Shown here one piece after another: positions 1 through 8,929 of a stretch of 64,000 bases of DNA; position 1 is the stretch's first letter, and each line of letters starts with the position of its first letter. The position numbers and the translations under genes were made by a program. The stretch lies in the NCBI RefSeq assembly GCF_002157505.1, contig NZ_NFSC01000029.1, forward strand, positions 62,001-126,000. Direction: 5' to 3'. The notes under the pieces are model-generated. The model saw only the letters and a program-made list of their open reading frames with translations, was not told the origin of the DNA and did no database searches. Source of the stretch: Arthrobacter agilis (GTDB lineage: Bacteria > Actinomycetota > Actinomycetes > Actinomycetales > Micrococcaceae).

Positions 1-627
1 GGTCCGGTCGTGGAACGTGATCGTGAGCGAGCCGGCGTCCTCCTGGGAGGCGTGGAGGCGGAACTCCCTGTTCTCGCCCGGAAGGGAGAAGACGACGTCG
101 CCCACTGTCGACGAGGTCCCGGGTACGTCGGGATGGGCCGTCCGGATACTCTCCTCGCGCGGTTCGTCATACGGTTCGAACCGCCCCACGACCACGAGGC
201 CGGGGTTGTAGTCGAACACGGGAACCCCGGTGAACGTGGTCAGCGTCGGCGACTCGGCGTCCCTCGTCCGGATCGCGTAGCGGCCAGCACGGCGTGCGAG
301 CTCCACCACCACCCGGCGGCCGTCCGCACCCCCGTGGGCGACCCACATCAGCGACTCCTCATCGGCCAGGACGGCCGTGAGGGTGCCCTCCACGAGCCGG
401 CCGCTCGCGAGCTCGGTGAGGGCGTCCGCGGAGTGCGCGGTCAGGCTCGCGGTGTCGCCCGCAGCCGACCAGAGACCGGGAACGAGCTCGAGGGCCGCGG
501 GTTTCTCGCTGAGCCACTGGAAGGACGTGAGCGTCAGCCAGCCATGCTGCTCCGCGAGGGCCTCGTTGCGCGCCTGCCGGAAACGCAGCCATCGTTCCTC
601 GGCGGTGTGGGCGGTGGCGGTGGTCAT
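1..627 (-). CDS. DUF1684 family protein, C-terminally cut by the window edge
   Basis: The gene enters from the right and runs off the left edge, leaving 209 residues of a family usually about 250 or more long. The ATG at 625-627 is preceded by a GGAGGA ribosome site. The N-terminus has the family pattern WLTLTSFQWL, then VPGLWSAAGD, and further on FDYNPGLVVVGRFEPYD, typical of DUF1684, a beta-rich cytoplasmic family of unknown function. No signal peptide or membrane segment is visible. It is divergent from the polyphosphate kinase gene. The family call is confident; no function is claimed. Confidence 0.8.
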   Translation of the reverse strand, partial: MTTATAHTAEERWLRFRQARNEALAEQHGWLTLTSFQWLSEKPAALELVPGLWSAAGDTASLTAHSADALTELASGRLVEGTLTAVLADEESLMWVAHGGADGRRVVVELARRAGRYAIRTRDAESPTLTTFTGVPVFDYNPGLVVVGRFEPYDEPREESIRTAHPDVPGTSSTVGDVVFSLPGENREFRLHASQEDAGSLTITFHDRT

Positions 628-718
628 GGTGTCCTCCTGGCTCGGTTGCGTGCACCGCGTAGAACCCGCACGGAGCCGTCGGCATTCCCCCGTCCAGGCA
701 GTTGGGCCGCCTGCCGGG

Positions 719-739
719 GAACGTCCCGTGCGGACGTTC
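719..739. promoter_or_regulatory. 8-5-8 inverted repeat in divergent promoter region
   Basis: GAACGTCC (719-726) and GGACGTTC (732-739) form a perfect inverted repeat in the 282-base gap between the DUF1684 gene and ppk2. It could be an operator for either gene. No cognate regulator lies next to it, so this is a candidate only. Confidence 0.3.
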
Positions 740-909
740 GCACCGGTCAGTCGTAGCAAGGCCGCCCGAATCCGTCCACCTTGGAGGGGCATCCGCCTCC
801 GGGTGTTTCCACGGCCCTTCGTCTGGGACGATGCGATCAGGGCGGTCGGTCGGGGTTCCGGGTGGGCAGGGGGATTACGCCCTGGGTGGCTGCAACAGGA
901 GGAGGCAGG

Positions 910-1905
910 ATGACCGATGAGATGACCGATGAGATGACCGCGGAGCCGACCGACGAGCTGGACGATGAGCCGACGGACGCCCCTGCGGACACGCCCGCAG
1001 GCGAGGGCGCCGAGCAGCCCCCGGTCCCCGTGCCGACCCCGGACAGCGACGGCGCGGACCACGTCCTCCTGCCCCACCCGGACCAGCCCACCTGGCGGGA
1101 GGACTACCCCTACGACACCAGGATGACCGAGCGCGAATACCAGAAGGCGAAGAGGGCCCTGCAGATCGAACTGCTCAAGATGCAGGGATGGGTCAAGGCC
1201 AACCGCACCAAGGTCGCCGTCCTGTTCGAGGGGCGCGATGCCGCGGGCAAGGGAGGCACGATCAAGCGCTTCACGGAGAACCTGAATCCCCGCGGTGCCC
1301 GGGTCGTCGCCCTGGACAAGCCGAGCGAGAAGGAACAGACGCAGTGGTACTTCCAGCGCTACATGTCCGTGCTGCCATCGGGCGGTGAGATCGTCCTGTT
1401 CGACAGGTCCTGGTACAACCGGGCCGGGGTGGAACGCGTCATGGGCTTCTGCACGCCCACGGAGTACCTGGAGTTCATGCGGCAGGCCCCGGAGCTCGAG
1501 CGCATGCTGGTGCGCAGCGACACCCACCTCATCAAGTTCTGGTTCTCGGTGTCCCGCGAGGAACAGCGGCGCCGTTTCGCCCAGCGCCACACGGACCCCG
1601 TGCGCCGCTGGAAGCTGAGCCCCATGGACCTCCAGTCACTCGACAAGTGGGACGAGTACACGGAAGCCAAGGAGGCCATGTTCTTCTACACCAATACGGC
1701 CGATGCTCCGTGGACGGTGATCAAGAGCAACGACAAGAAGCGGGCCCGGATCGAGGCCCTCCGGTACGTCCTGTCCGTACTCGACTACGACGAGAAGGAC
1801 TACGACGTCGTCGGCACGCCGGACCCGCTGATCGTGGGGACAGGACCGCACTCGCGCGTCTTCGAAGCGGACGAGCAGTCCACGCGCCTGTTCCCCACGC
1901 TGTAA
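910..1905 (+). CDS. ppk2: Polyphosphate kinase 2 (PPK2 family)
   Basis: This 331-residue protein transfers phosphate between polyphosphate and nucleotides in the cytoplasm. Walker A is GRDAAGKGG at residues 108-116. The Walker B region is VLFDRSWYNR around residue 165. Both are hallmarks of single-domain PPK2. The ATG at 910 follows AGGAGG at good spacing; an upstream in-frame ATG at 781 lacks a site and would add an unrelated segment. Residues 1-50 are a very acidic, Pro/Thr-rich extension starting with a repeated MTDE, absent from most homologues. The convergent neighbour ends 19 bases away. Confidence 0.93.
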   Translation: MTDEMTDEMTAEPTDELDDEPTDAPADTPAGEGAEQPPVPVPTPDSDGADHVLLPHPDQPTWREDYPYDTRMTEREYQKAKRALQIELLKMQGWVKANRTKVAVLFEGRDAAGKGGTIKRFTENLNPRGARVVALDKPSEKEQTQWYFQRYMSVLPSGGEIVLFDRSWYNRAGVERVMGFCTPTEYLEFMRQAPELERMLVRSDTHLIKFWFSVSREEQRRRFAQRHTDPVRRWKLSPMDLQSLDKWDEYTEAKEAMFFYTNTADAPWTVIKSNDKKRARIEALRYVLSVLDYDEKDYDVVGTPDPLIVGTGPHSRVFEADEQSTRLFPTL

Positions 1906-1923
1906 ACGGCCGGGCCCCGGGCG

Positions 1924-2331
1924 TCAGCTGCTGTAGCTGGAGGCCGTGAATCCCGCGAACATGAGGATCGCCAGGAGGATCCCGAACAGGAGGGCGAGGC
2001 CGTAGATCGCGACGTTGATCCAGCCGAGCACTTTCCCCGCCGTCGCCGGTACGCCCTGGCGCTCGGCCTTCTTCGCCTGCCAGATCGCCAGCGGCCCCAG
2101 GATGAACCCGGCTGCGAAGAGTCCGACGATCCCGAGGATGAGAGAGGTCTGGGCGGCCTTCTCTCCCTCGATGGAGCGGTAGGAGGGAGAGTACTGGCCC
2201 GGCTGGTAGGGGCCCGGCTGCCCGGCCTGGTACTGCGGGTAGCCACCCTCGCTCGCGTAGGCGCCGCCGTCGTACGGCTTCGCGTGGCTGCCGGAGAACG
2301 GGCGCTCGCTGGGGTAGGGCTCCTGGGACAT
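1924..2331 (-). CDS. Small DUF4190-type membrane protein
   Basis: This 135-residue protein has a Tyr/Gly/Pro/Gln-rich N-terminal 50 residues. Two hydrophobic segments follow (about residues 62-85 and 105-128), with a basic KKAERQG loop between them after GPLAIW. This layout is that of DUF4190 proteins, which are inner-membrane proteins of unknown role. The ATG at 2331 is preceded by AAGGAA. The YxxG-like low-complexity head probably lies in the cytoplasm. No operon partner is visible. Confidence 0.7.
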   Translation of the reverse strand: MSQEPYPSERPFSGSHAKPYDGGAYASEGGYPQYQAGQPGPYQPGQYSPSYRSIEGEKAAQTSLILGIVGLFAAGFILGPLAIWQAKKAERQGVPATAGKVLGWINVAIYGLALLFGILLAILMFAGFTASSYSS

Positions 2332-2357
2332 GGGGTTCCTTCTGCTGGCAGAGACGG

Positions 2358-2395
2358 ATGGTGCTCCCTGGAACCGCAGTTCCCGGGAGCACCAT
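2358..2395 (-). terminator. Hairpin terminator after APC permease gene
   Basis: ATGGTGCTCCCTGGAA (2358-2373) and TTCCCGGGAGCACCAT (2380-2395) form a 16-bp stem with one mismatch and a six-base loop. It lies downstream of the permease stop at 2452 on the minus strand and just upstream of the DUF4190 start. There is no strong T tract, as is common in high-GC actinobacteria. Confidence 0.6.
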
Positions 2396-2451
2396 TGTCT
2401 CGCGCACCGGCCGCCGGCGCACGTCCCGTCGGAATGGGCGCGGCGAACAGG

Positions 2452-3933
2452 TCAGGCGTACGAGTGCTGCTGCAGGCGGAGCCGGGAGTGGCGGTTGCCG
2501 TAGGCGAAGTAGATGACGAAGCCGATGACCAGCCAGCCGGCGAAGAACAGCCACGTGATGGTGGCCAGGTTGAACATGAGGTAGAGGCATAGGGCGGCGG
2601 AGGCGAGCGGGATGACCTTGCCGAACGGAACGCGGAACGCGGGCCTGAGGTCCGGGCGCTTCCGGCGCAGCACGAGGATTCCGAGGCTGACCGTGATGAA
2701 GGCGGACAGCGTGCCGATGTTGATCATCTCCGCGAGAACCTCCACCTGCGTGAAGCCTGCGAGCAGGGCGACGACGACGCCGCACAGGATCTGCGTGCGG
2801 GCGGGCGTGGCGTGCTTGTCCGAGGTGCGGCTCAGGCCGCGGGGGAGGAGGCCGTCCCGGCTGAGCGCGAAGATCACGCGGGCGAGTCCCATGAGCAGCA
2901 CCATGATCACCGTGGTCAGGCCGATGAGGCTGCCTAGCGAGATGATGCCGGCGGCCCAGTCGGCGCCGACGAGCTGGAAGGCGGTGGCGAGTGACGGTGC
3001 CCCGGAGGCCCCGAGTTCCTTGTAGGACACCATGCCGGTCACCACGAGGGTCACGAGGATGTAGAGGATGCTGACCACGATCAGCCCGGCGAAGATCCCG
3101 CGGGGAAGCGTGCGGCTCGGGTTCTTCACTTCCTCGGCCGACGTGGCGACGACGTCGAACCCGATAAACGCGAAGAACACGAGGGCGGCTCCCGAGATGA
3201 TGCCGGTGAAGCCGAAGGCCGCCGGGGAGGCGCCGCTCAGGAAGGAGAGGAAAGGCTGGTCGGCCCAGCCGGACCCGCTCTCCGCGGCGGCCTCTGCGGC
3301 GGGCACGAAGGGGGCGTAGTTCTCGGGGCTGACGTAGAAGAAGCCGACGACGATCACGAACAGCACGATGCCGATCTTGATGACGGTGAAGACGCTGTTG
3401 ACCCGAGCGGAGAGCTTGGTGCCGTAGATGAGGACGGCCGTGAAGACGGCGACGATCAGCAGTGGGCCCCAGGTGAGGTCGAGGCCCAGGAAGCTGATCT
3501 CCGCGGGGATGTCGAGGTTCAGGACACTGAAGAGGTCGCTGAGGTAGACGCCCCAGAACTTCGCGATGACGGCGGCCGCCATGAGCAGTTCGAGGATGAG
3601 GTTCCAGCCGATGATCCAGGCGAGCAGCTCACCCATCGTGGCGTAGGTGAAGACGTACGCGCTGCCGGCGACCGGGAGCGCCGTCGCGAATTCCGCGTAG
3701 CACATGATGGCGAGGGCGCAGGTGATCGCGGCGAGGACGAAGGAGATGGTCACGGCGGGTCCGGCGTTGAAGGCGGCAGCCTGTGCGCCGACCGAGAAGA
3801 TGCCCGCGCCCACGGCGACGGCGACACCCATGATCATCAGGTCCCAGGTATTCAGGGAACGCTTGAGGCCGTGTCCCTTTTCGTCGGAGTCCTTGATCGA
3901 CTGCTCGATGGACTTGGTCCGGAAGAGGTCCAT
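2452..3933 (-). CDS. APC superfamily amino acid permease
   Basis: This 493-residue membrane carrier has about 12 hydrophobic segments. The first carries the APC substrate-binding motif (VAVAVGAGIFSVGAQAA), and FIGFDVVATSAEEVKNP follows in the middle, the pattern of YfnA/cationic amino acid transporter-like proteins. It probably imports an amino acid by proton symport; the substrate cannot be told from sequence. It shares its architecture with the permeases at 4082-5548 and 15309-16625. A hairpin separates it from the upstream permease, so it probably has its own promoter. Confidence 0.85.
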   Translation of the reverse strand: MDLFRTKSIEQSIKDSDEKGHGLKRSLNTWDLMIMGVAVAVGAGIFSVGAQAAAFNAGPAVTISFVLAAITCALAIMCYAEFATALPVAGSAYVFTYATMGELLAWIIGWNLILELLMAAAVIAKFWGVYLSDLFSVLNLDIPAEISFLGLDLTWGPLLIVAVFTAVLIYGTKLSARVNSVFTVIKIGIVLFVIVVGFFYVSPENYAPFVPAAEAAAESGSGWADQPFLSFLSGASPAAFGFTGIISGAALVFFAFIGFDVVATSAEEVKNPSRTLPRGIFAGLIVVSILYILVTLVVTGMVSYKELGASGAPSLATAFQLVGADWAAGIISLGSLIGLTTVIMVLLMGLARVIFALSRDGLLPRGLSRTSDKHATPARTQILCGVVVALLAGFTQVEVLAEMINIGTLSAFITVSLGILVLRRKRPDLRPAFRVPFGKVIPLASAALCLYLMFNLATITWLFFAGWLVIGFVIYFAYGNRHSRLRLQQHSYA

Positions 3934-4027
3934 GGGGGGTGCTGGTCCTTCACTTGTGGGGATCGTTGGGAGGGCCGGCGGCCGCGGGTGCGCGGAAGGC
4001 CCTCATCGAGGATAGGAGGTCACAGGC

Positions 4028-4055
4028 CCCGCCGCACATTCGCATGTGCGGCGGG
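4028..4055 (-). terminator. Perfect 12-bp hairpin between two permease genes
   Basis: CCCGCCGCACAT (4028-4039) pairs with ATGTGCGGCGGG (4044-4055) across a TCGC loop. It follows the stop of the permease at 4082 on the minus strand and probably ends that transcript before the second permease gene. Confidence 0.65.
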
Positions 4056-4081
4056 ACCGTTTCCCTTCGGGCAGGAAGGCT

Positions 4082-5548
4082 CTACGCGTCGCGCCTGAGG
4101 AGGGCGTGGCGGGGGCTGTCCGGGTTCATGAGGGAATGCTTCCGGCTGTAGAAGAAGTAGACGGCCAGGCCGATCAGGAGCCACACGAAGAAGCGCAGCC
4201 AGGTCTCCCAGTGGAGCTGGAGGATCAGGAACAGCGACGCGAGAACGCCGAAGGCGGGGACGATCGGCATCAGCGGCAGCCGGAAGGTGCGGGGCACCTC
4301 GGGCCGCGTGCGGCGCAGCACGATCACCGCGATGCAGACGACGATGAACGCCGCGAGGATGCCGATGTTGGTGAGGTCCGCGACGGCGCGGATGGGGAAG
4401 ACGCCGGCGAGCAGGGCCGAGGCCACGCCTGCGATCCAGGTGACGCGCTGGGGCGTTCCATGCCGGTCCGTCGTCGAGAACCAGGCCGGAAGGAGCCCGT
4501 CGCGGCTCATCGAGAACCAGACGCGTGTCACGCCGAGGAGGAAGGTCAGCATGACGGTGAGGATGGAGATCACGGCGAAGGCCGAGATGATCGTGGCGAT
4601 GACCGGAAGGCCCACGGACTGGAAGGCCGAGGCGAAGCCGGCCGTCGGGCTGATGTCCTTGTAGTTCTGCATGCCGGTGAGGACGAGGGCCGCGAGGACG
4701 TACAGCACCATGGCGATCAGCAGGGACAGGAGGATGGCCTTCGGCATGTGCTTCTTGCCATCGGTGGCCTCCTCGGCCGCGGTGCTCATGGCGTCGTAGC
4801 CGAAGACCGCGAAGAAGACGGTGGCCGCACCCGTGAAGACGGCGCCGAAGCCCGAGGGCAGGAACGGCGAGTAGTTGTCGGTGTTGACGTAGAAGAAGCC
4901 GAGGCCCACGATGCCGAGGATGAGCAGGATCTTGAGCCCGACGGCGACGAGTTCGAACTTGCCGAACGTCTTGGTGCCGCGGCTCAGGATGAACGTGATG
5001 ATCAGGCACACGACGATCGCGGGAAGGTTGATCACGCCACCCTCGATGGTGTCCGGCGTTCCCTGCATCCACGTCGGTACCGTGACGCCGATACCGGACA
5101 TGAACTCGGTGAAGTATCCCGAGATGCCGATGGCGACGACGGCCACGATCGCGGTGTACTCGAGCAGCAGGTCCCATCCGATGAACCACCCGATGATCTC
5201 GCCCAGGGCCACGTAGCCGTAGGTGTAGGCGGAACCTGCGCGCGGGATCATGCCCGCGAACTCCGCGTAGGACAGGGCGGCGGCGGCGCTGGCGAGCCCG
5301 GCGACCAGGAACGAGATCAGGACGGCCGGGCCGACGGGCGCACCGTCCTCCCCGCCGTTCGCGACGAGCCCCGCGAGCGTGAAGATGCCGACACCGATGA
5401 TGCCGCCGACGCCGATGGCTGTCAGCTGCCACAGTCCGAGGCTCTTGAAGAGGCCGGTGCGGCCCGTCTCGTCCTCGACATTGTCAATGGGTTTGCGCCG
5501 CAAGAGCGATTGCGAGCTCTGTACGCCTGAGCTGTCCGACATCGGCAT
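4082..5548 (-). CDS. APC superfamily amino acid permease
   Basis: This 488-residue transporter has about 12 membrane segments. Segment 1 holds IGVGGIIGVGIFTLAG and the middle holds FGYDAMSTAAEEATDGKKHMPK, typical of CAT-type APC permeases. It is a probable amino acid importer of unknown substrate. ATG at 5548 or 5542 are both possible; AGGATTGG lies just before the first. A TetR gene sits 100 bases upstream on the same strand. A regulatory link is possible but not shown. Confidence 0.85.
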   Translation of the reverse strand: MPMSDSSGVQSSQSLLRRKPIDNVEDETGRTGLFKSLGLWQLTAIGVGGIIGVGIFTLAGLVANGGEDGAPVGPAVLISFLVAGLASAAAALSYAEFAGMIPRAGSAYTYGYVALGEIIGWFIGWDLLLEYTAIVAVVAIGISGYFTEFMSGIGVTVPTWMQGTPDTIEGGVINLPAIVVCLIITFILSRGTKTFGKFELVAVGLKILLILGIVGLGFFYVNTDNYSPFLPSGFGAVFTGAATVFFAVFGYDAMSTAAEEATDGKKHMPKAILLSLLIAMVLYVLAALVLTGMQNYKDISPTAGFASAFQSVGLPVIATIISAFAVISILTVMLTFLLGVTRVWFSMSRDGLLPAWFSTTDRHGTPQRVTWIAGVASALLAGVFPIRAVADLTNIGILAAFIVVCIAVIVLRRTRPEVPRTFRLPLMPIVPAFGVLASLFLILQLHWETWLRFFVWLLIGLAVYFFYSRKHSLMNPDSPRHALLRRDA

Positions 5549-5648
5549 CCAATCCTAGGAGGGAGAGTGCATCACGCACCAGCCAAGTATGGAGGTGGCT
5601 GTCCATCAGCGGAAGTCGGCATTACCGAAGGGAAACCGTCGGTTCTGC

Positions 5649-6269
5649 TTAACCATCCCCGGACGGCACGCGGCGGAGCCCGGCCAGGACGAGGTCCAGG
5701 TATCGCTCGAACTCCCCGTCCGGCTCGACGACCCGAAGCGGGGGACGGTCGGGTGCGAGGGATCCGAGCATGCGGATGAGGACGAGCAGGTCCCGCCCGG
5801 TGAGGTCCGGCCTCGCCGCACCCCCGCTCCGAAGCCGGAGGGCCAGTTCCTCGGCGGCCGGGGCGATGCGCTGGCGGAGCACCGCCAGCCCGGCCGAGAC
5901 GAATCCGGAGTCGTGCAGCAGCTCCCGCAGGCCGCGGTCCTCCAGCTGCATCCGGGCGGCGGAGCCGACGAAGAACCGCACTGCAGCCCAGGGATCGGGA
6001 GCCGCGAGCGCCTCCCTCGCCACCGCATCGACGTCGTCCACGCGCTGTTCGAGGATCGCTTCGATGAGTGCGCGGCGGTCCGGGAACCGGCGGTAGACGG
6101 TGCCCACTCCTACCCCTGCCTCGCGTGCGATGTCCTCGAAGCTGCACTCCGCGCCGTGCACGGCGAACATGCGCCGCGCCGCGGTGAGGACCACCTCGCG
6201 ATTGCGTTGGGCGTCCCGCCGCAGCGGGCGCGCGGCGCTTGTCGGGGGCGGTTCAGGCGGAAGCGCCAC
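5649..6269 (-). CDS. TetR family transcriptional regulator
   Basis: This 206-residue DNA-binding repressor has an N-terminal helix-turn-helix from about residue 18 to 70 (FEDIAREAGVGVGTVYRRFP, the TetR signature). A variable ligand-binding C-terminal domain follows. The start overlaps the end of the PAP2 gene by 17 bases, so the two are translationally close. Its target could be the PAP2 gene or the downstream permease. No clear palindrome was found. Confidence 0.88.
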   Translation of the reverse strand: MALPPEPPPTSAARPLRRDAQRNREVVLTAARRMFAVHGAECSFEDIAREAGVGVGTVYRRFPDRRALIEAILEQRVDDVDAVAREALAAPDPWAAVRFFVGSAARMQLEDRGLRELLHDSGFVSAGLAVLRQRIAPAAEELALRLRSGGAARPDLTGRDLLVLIRMLGSLAPDRPPLRVVEPDGEFERYLDLVLAGLRRVPSGDG

Positions 6270-7047
6270 GGAGGGCCGACCGGTGCAGGCGGAACGTCAG
6301 GAAGAGGCGGTGGGCGGTGATGACGACGGCGAGCCATGCGACGCCCAGGGTCCAGGCCACCAGTACGTCCGTGAGCCAGTGGTGGCCGAGGTAGACGCGG
6401 CTGAGCCCCATGGTCGCAGCGAACAGGACGGCGAGCACGATGGTGAGGGCCCGGGTGCGCTTGCGGTGCTGCCGCAGCACGAGGAGGTAGGCCACGATGC
6501 CCGCGATGACGATGGCGTTCAGCGAGTGTCCGCTGGGGAACGACGGCGAGGATTCATAGGGCGGGACGGCGAGTTCGATCGGGGGCCGCAGGCGCCCGAT
6601 CGCGTCCTTGCCCGCAACGGTCATGAGCAGGGATCCGAAGGCCGCAGCGGGCAGGAGGATCACGGGAGTCCAGGACCTGCGGCGCACCGCGAGCAGCACC
6701 ATGATCGACACCGCCAGGATGGGCATCCCGATCGGCCCGCCGATGTTCGTGTACCCGGTGATGAAGGCGTTGAGCCAGTCCTGGCGGAGGGACACGGCGA
6801 GGTCGAGGGCCGGGTGGTCGAGGGCGGCGACGCCGTCGGCGTCCACGACGGACTCGTACACCTCGGCGGAGGCCGCCGTCAGCGCCGCCGCGACCCCTCC
6901 TCCGATGGTGATGATGAGCAGCAGGGCTGTATGGGGCCCGACCCACCGCGCGAGGGGGCGGACGCACCGGACGAGCAGGCGGCCGATCGGCGACGACCAC
7001 CGCGTGAGGTCTCGTGGTCCTACGTACTGGTCCTGGTGGGCTGGCAT
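6253..7047 (-). CDS. PAP2 superfamily membrane phosphatase
   Basis: This 264-residue protein has about six membrane segments and the three phosphatase motifs of the PAP2 family: KDAIGRLRP, PSFPSGHS, and SRVYLGHHWLTDV with the catalytic His. It probably dephosphorylates a lipid phosphate or undecaprenyl pyrophosphate at the outer membrane face. It heads the PAP2-TetR pair, overlapping the regulator by 17 bases. The exact substrate cannot be assigned. Confidence 0.87.
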   Translation of the reverse strand: MPAHQDQYVGPRDLTRWSSPIGRLLVRCVRPLARWVGPHTALLLIITIGGGVAAALTAASAEVYESVVDADGVAALDHPALDLAVSLRQDWLNAFITGYTNIGGPIGMPILAVSIMVLLAVRRRSWTPVILLPAAAFGSLLMTVAGKDAIGRLRPPIELAVPPYESSPSFPSGHSLNAIVIAGIVAYLLVLRQHRKRTRALTIVLAVLFAATMGLSRVYLGHHWLTDVLVAWTLGVAWLAVVITAHRLFLTFRLHRSALRGASA

Positions 7048-7170
7048 CTCCTGACTCTATGCCGTGGGTCCCGGTGGGCACGTCCGGGCCGGCCCTCCAG
7101 AGCGCGGCTTGACGGTCCGGAGCTGGTGGATCACCCCCACGCCCGCAGGCAGCACGGTTAGGCTGGCCGC

Positions 7171-7833
7171 ATGAGTGAGCCAGGCCTGATCCGCGACATC
7201 GTCCGTGGCGTCCCCGTCTTCCCCGACGAGATGCCGCCCTTCGACCCCGAGACCGCGCCGGCCTCGCCTGTCGACCTGTTCGTCGAGTGGCTGAAGCGTG
7301 CGGTGGAGGATGGCATCGCCGCGCCCCACGCGGTCAACCTCGCGACAACAGGAGAGGACGGCGTGCCGGACGCGCGTGTCGTGATCCTCAAGGACGTGAC
7401 GTCGGCCGGATGGCAGGTGGCGTCCAGCATGGACAGCCCGAAGGGCCGGCAACTGAGGAAGCACCCGACGGCGGCGCTGACCTTCTTCTGGCCGGCGGCC
7501 GGCCGCCAGGTGAGGATCCGGGGGTCCGTCTCGACCGGCACCACGGAGGAGAACGACGCCGATTTCCAGCGCCGCCATCCCGTAGCCCGTGCGCTCGTCC
7601 TCGCCGGCAGCCAGAGCGCCGTGATGCGCAGCCGGGAGGACCTCGAGGCGGCCGTCGAGGAGCAGGTGCGCCGGATCGAGGCCGCGGACGGCCTCGCCTC
7701 GACCACCTGGACGGTCTTCACCGTGGCGCCGGACGTCGTCGAATTCTGGCAGGCGGACCAGGAACGCAGGCACATCCGCCTGCTCTACACGCGGTTCGGG
7801 GAGGGCTGGCGCCGGGAGCTGCTCTGGCCGTAG
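7171..7833 (+). CDS. Pyridoxamine 5'-phosphate oxidase family flavoprotein
   Basis: This 220-residue protein has a PdxH-like split barrel: PDARVVILKDV, SPKGRQLRKHPTAALTFFW, then RIRGSV, and a C-terminal VEFWQADQERRHIR region matching the FMN-binding and dimer motifs of PNP oxidase. It could be a true PdxH or one of its actinobacterial relatives; the Arg-rich active-site end is partly altered (LLYTRFGEGWRRELLWP), so I keep to the family. A TAGGCT hexamer at 7156-7161 lies nine bases before the ATG and no ribosome site is visible, so the mRNA may be leaderless. Confidence 0.8.
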   Translation: MSEPGLIRDIVRGVPVFPDEMPPFDPETAPASPVDLFVEWLKRAVEDGIAAPHAVNLATTGEDGVPDARVVILKDVTSAGWQVASSMDSPKGRQLRKHPTAALTFFWPAAGRQVRIRGSVSTGTTEENDADFQRRHPVARALVLAGSQSAVMRSREDLEAAVEEQVRRIEAADGLASTTWTVFTVAPDVVEFWQADQERRHIRLLYTRFGEGWRRELLWP

Positions 7834-7879
7834 GGCATTCCCCGCTCCGCGCGGACCTCGGGGGGCCGGCGGCCTGCCG

Positions 7880-8902
7880 CTACACTGCGGCCGGTCCGGC
7901 GACCGGTTCTCCGACCCGCACGCGGAGCTTGTGCACGAAGTCGAGCTTGGCGACGACGGCGGGCGGCAGTACGAACGGGTACAGGTCGTTGGCGCCCATG
8001 CTGCGGTTCACCTGGTTGAGGGCGACGGAGAGCGGGATCCAGGTCTCCCGGACCACGTCGCCGAAGTCCTCGGACGTGTTCGGGCCGGGACCGGAGGCGA
8101 GCCCGTACTGCAGGGCGGTGTCCACCGTGTCGCAGATGTGCAGGTAGTGCGCGAAGGTCTCGGCGAAGTCCTCGTACGGGTGCATCGTCGCGTACTGGGA
8201 GATGTGCTCCTTCTCCCAGCCCTCGGGAGCTCCCTCGTCGTAGTGCCGCTTGATGGCGTCCTTGTAGCTGGCGCGGTCGTCACCGAAGATGCTGCGGGCC
8301 CGTTCGGTCAGGTCCGGATCGGAGAAGACGAGCGTGCCCTCGAAGTAGTGGCCGGTCTCGTGCCGGAAGTGCCCCAGCATGGTGCGGTAGGGCTCTTCGA
8401 GCTTGGCCCGCATCTTCTCGCGGTGGGAGTCGACGGTCTCGGCCAGGTCGATGGTGATCAGGCCGTTCTGGTGCCCGATCACCACTTTCTCCTCGACGCT
8501 CGAGAGCAGATCGAAGGCGAGTCCCCGCTCGGGGTTCTGGACCCTGTCCTCGATGGGCAGGCCGAGCACGTCGAGTTCGTAGATCAGGTGGCGCTTCGAG
8601 CGTTCGGCGTCGAGGAACTGGGCGAGCCCTGTGGTGTCGTGGTCGTCCGGCCGGGACCGGGTGAGGTTGCAGCTGAAGCATTCGTCGCCCTCCTCCCGGA
8701 CGAGCCAGGTGCACCCCGACAGCTTGAGGTTGGTGCAGCGTCGCAGGATCTGGCCTTCGAGGTCGCGGTACGCACCGTCGTCGTCCAGTGGCGTGATGGC
8801 GCGTTCGCCCCGGTGGAAGCCGAGCTGCGTCCCGCAGGCGAGGCACTGGGAGTTCTCGAAGAACAGGGGCGCGCCGCAGACGGCGCAGGCAAAGCGTTGC
8901 AT
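7880..8902 (-). CDS. Zinc-ribbon, zinc-binding metallopeptidase family protein
   Basis: This 340-residue cytoplasmic protein starts with a zinc ribbon (Cys6, Cys9, Cys20, Cys23). A second Cys group follows at residues 56-78, then a metallopeptidase-like domain with HETGHYF at 181-187 (HExxH). A downstream Glu-rich YEDFAETFAHYLHICDT segment probably supplies the third zinc ligand. This matches the putative zinc-binding peptidase family (COG4307/DUF2248). Substrates are unknown. It lies 28 bases upstream of no partner gene: the next gene on this strand, TauE, is on its promoter side. Confidence 0.8.
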   Translation of the reverse strand: MQRFACAVCGAPLFFENSQCLACGTQLGFHRGERAITPLDDDGAYRDLEGQILRRCTNLKLSGCTWLVREEGDECFSCNLTRSRPDDHDTTGLAQFLDAERSKRHLIYELDVLGLPIEDRVQNPERGLAFDLLSSVEEKVVIGHQNGLITIDLAETVDSHREKMRAKLEEPYRTMLGHFRHETGHYFEGTLVFSDPDLTERARSIFGDDRASYKDAIKRHYDEGAPEGWEKEHISQYATMHPYEDFAETFAHYLHICDTVDTALQYGLASGPGPNTSEDFGDVVRETWIPLSVALNQVNRSMGANDLYPFVLPPAVVAKLDFVHKLRVRVGEPVAGPAAV

Positions 8903-8929
8903 GGGATTCCTGGGTTCGGGGGTGGTCGG

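Noticed and set aside
4046-5530. Long open frame on the plus strand opposite the second APC permease
   Set aside because: Its product is Glu/Asp/Gly/Arg-biased and repetitive, as expected from the antisense of a high-GC membrane protein gene, and no family pattern is visible.
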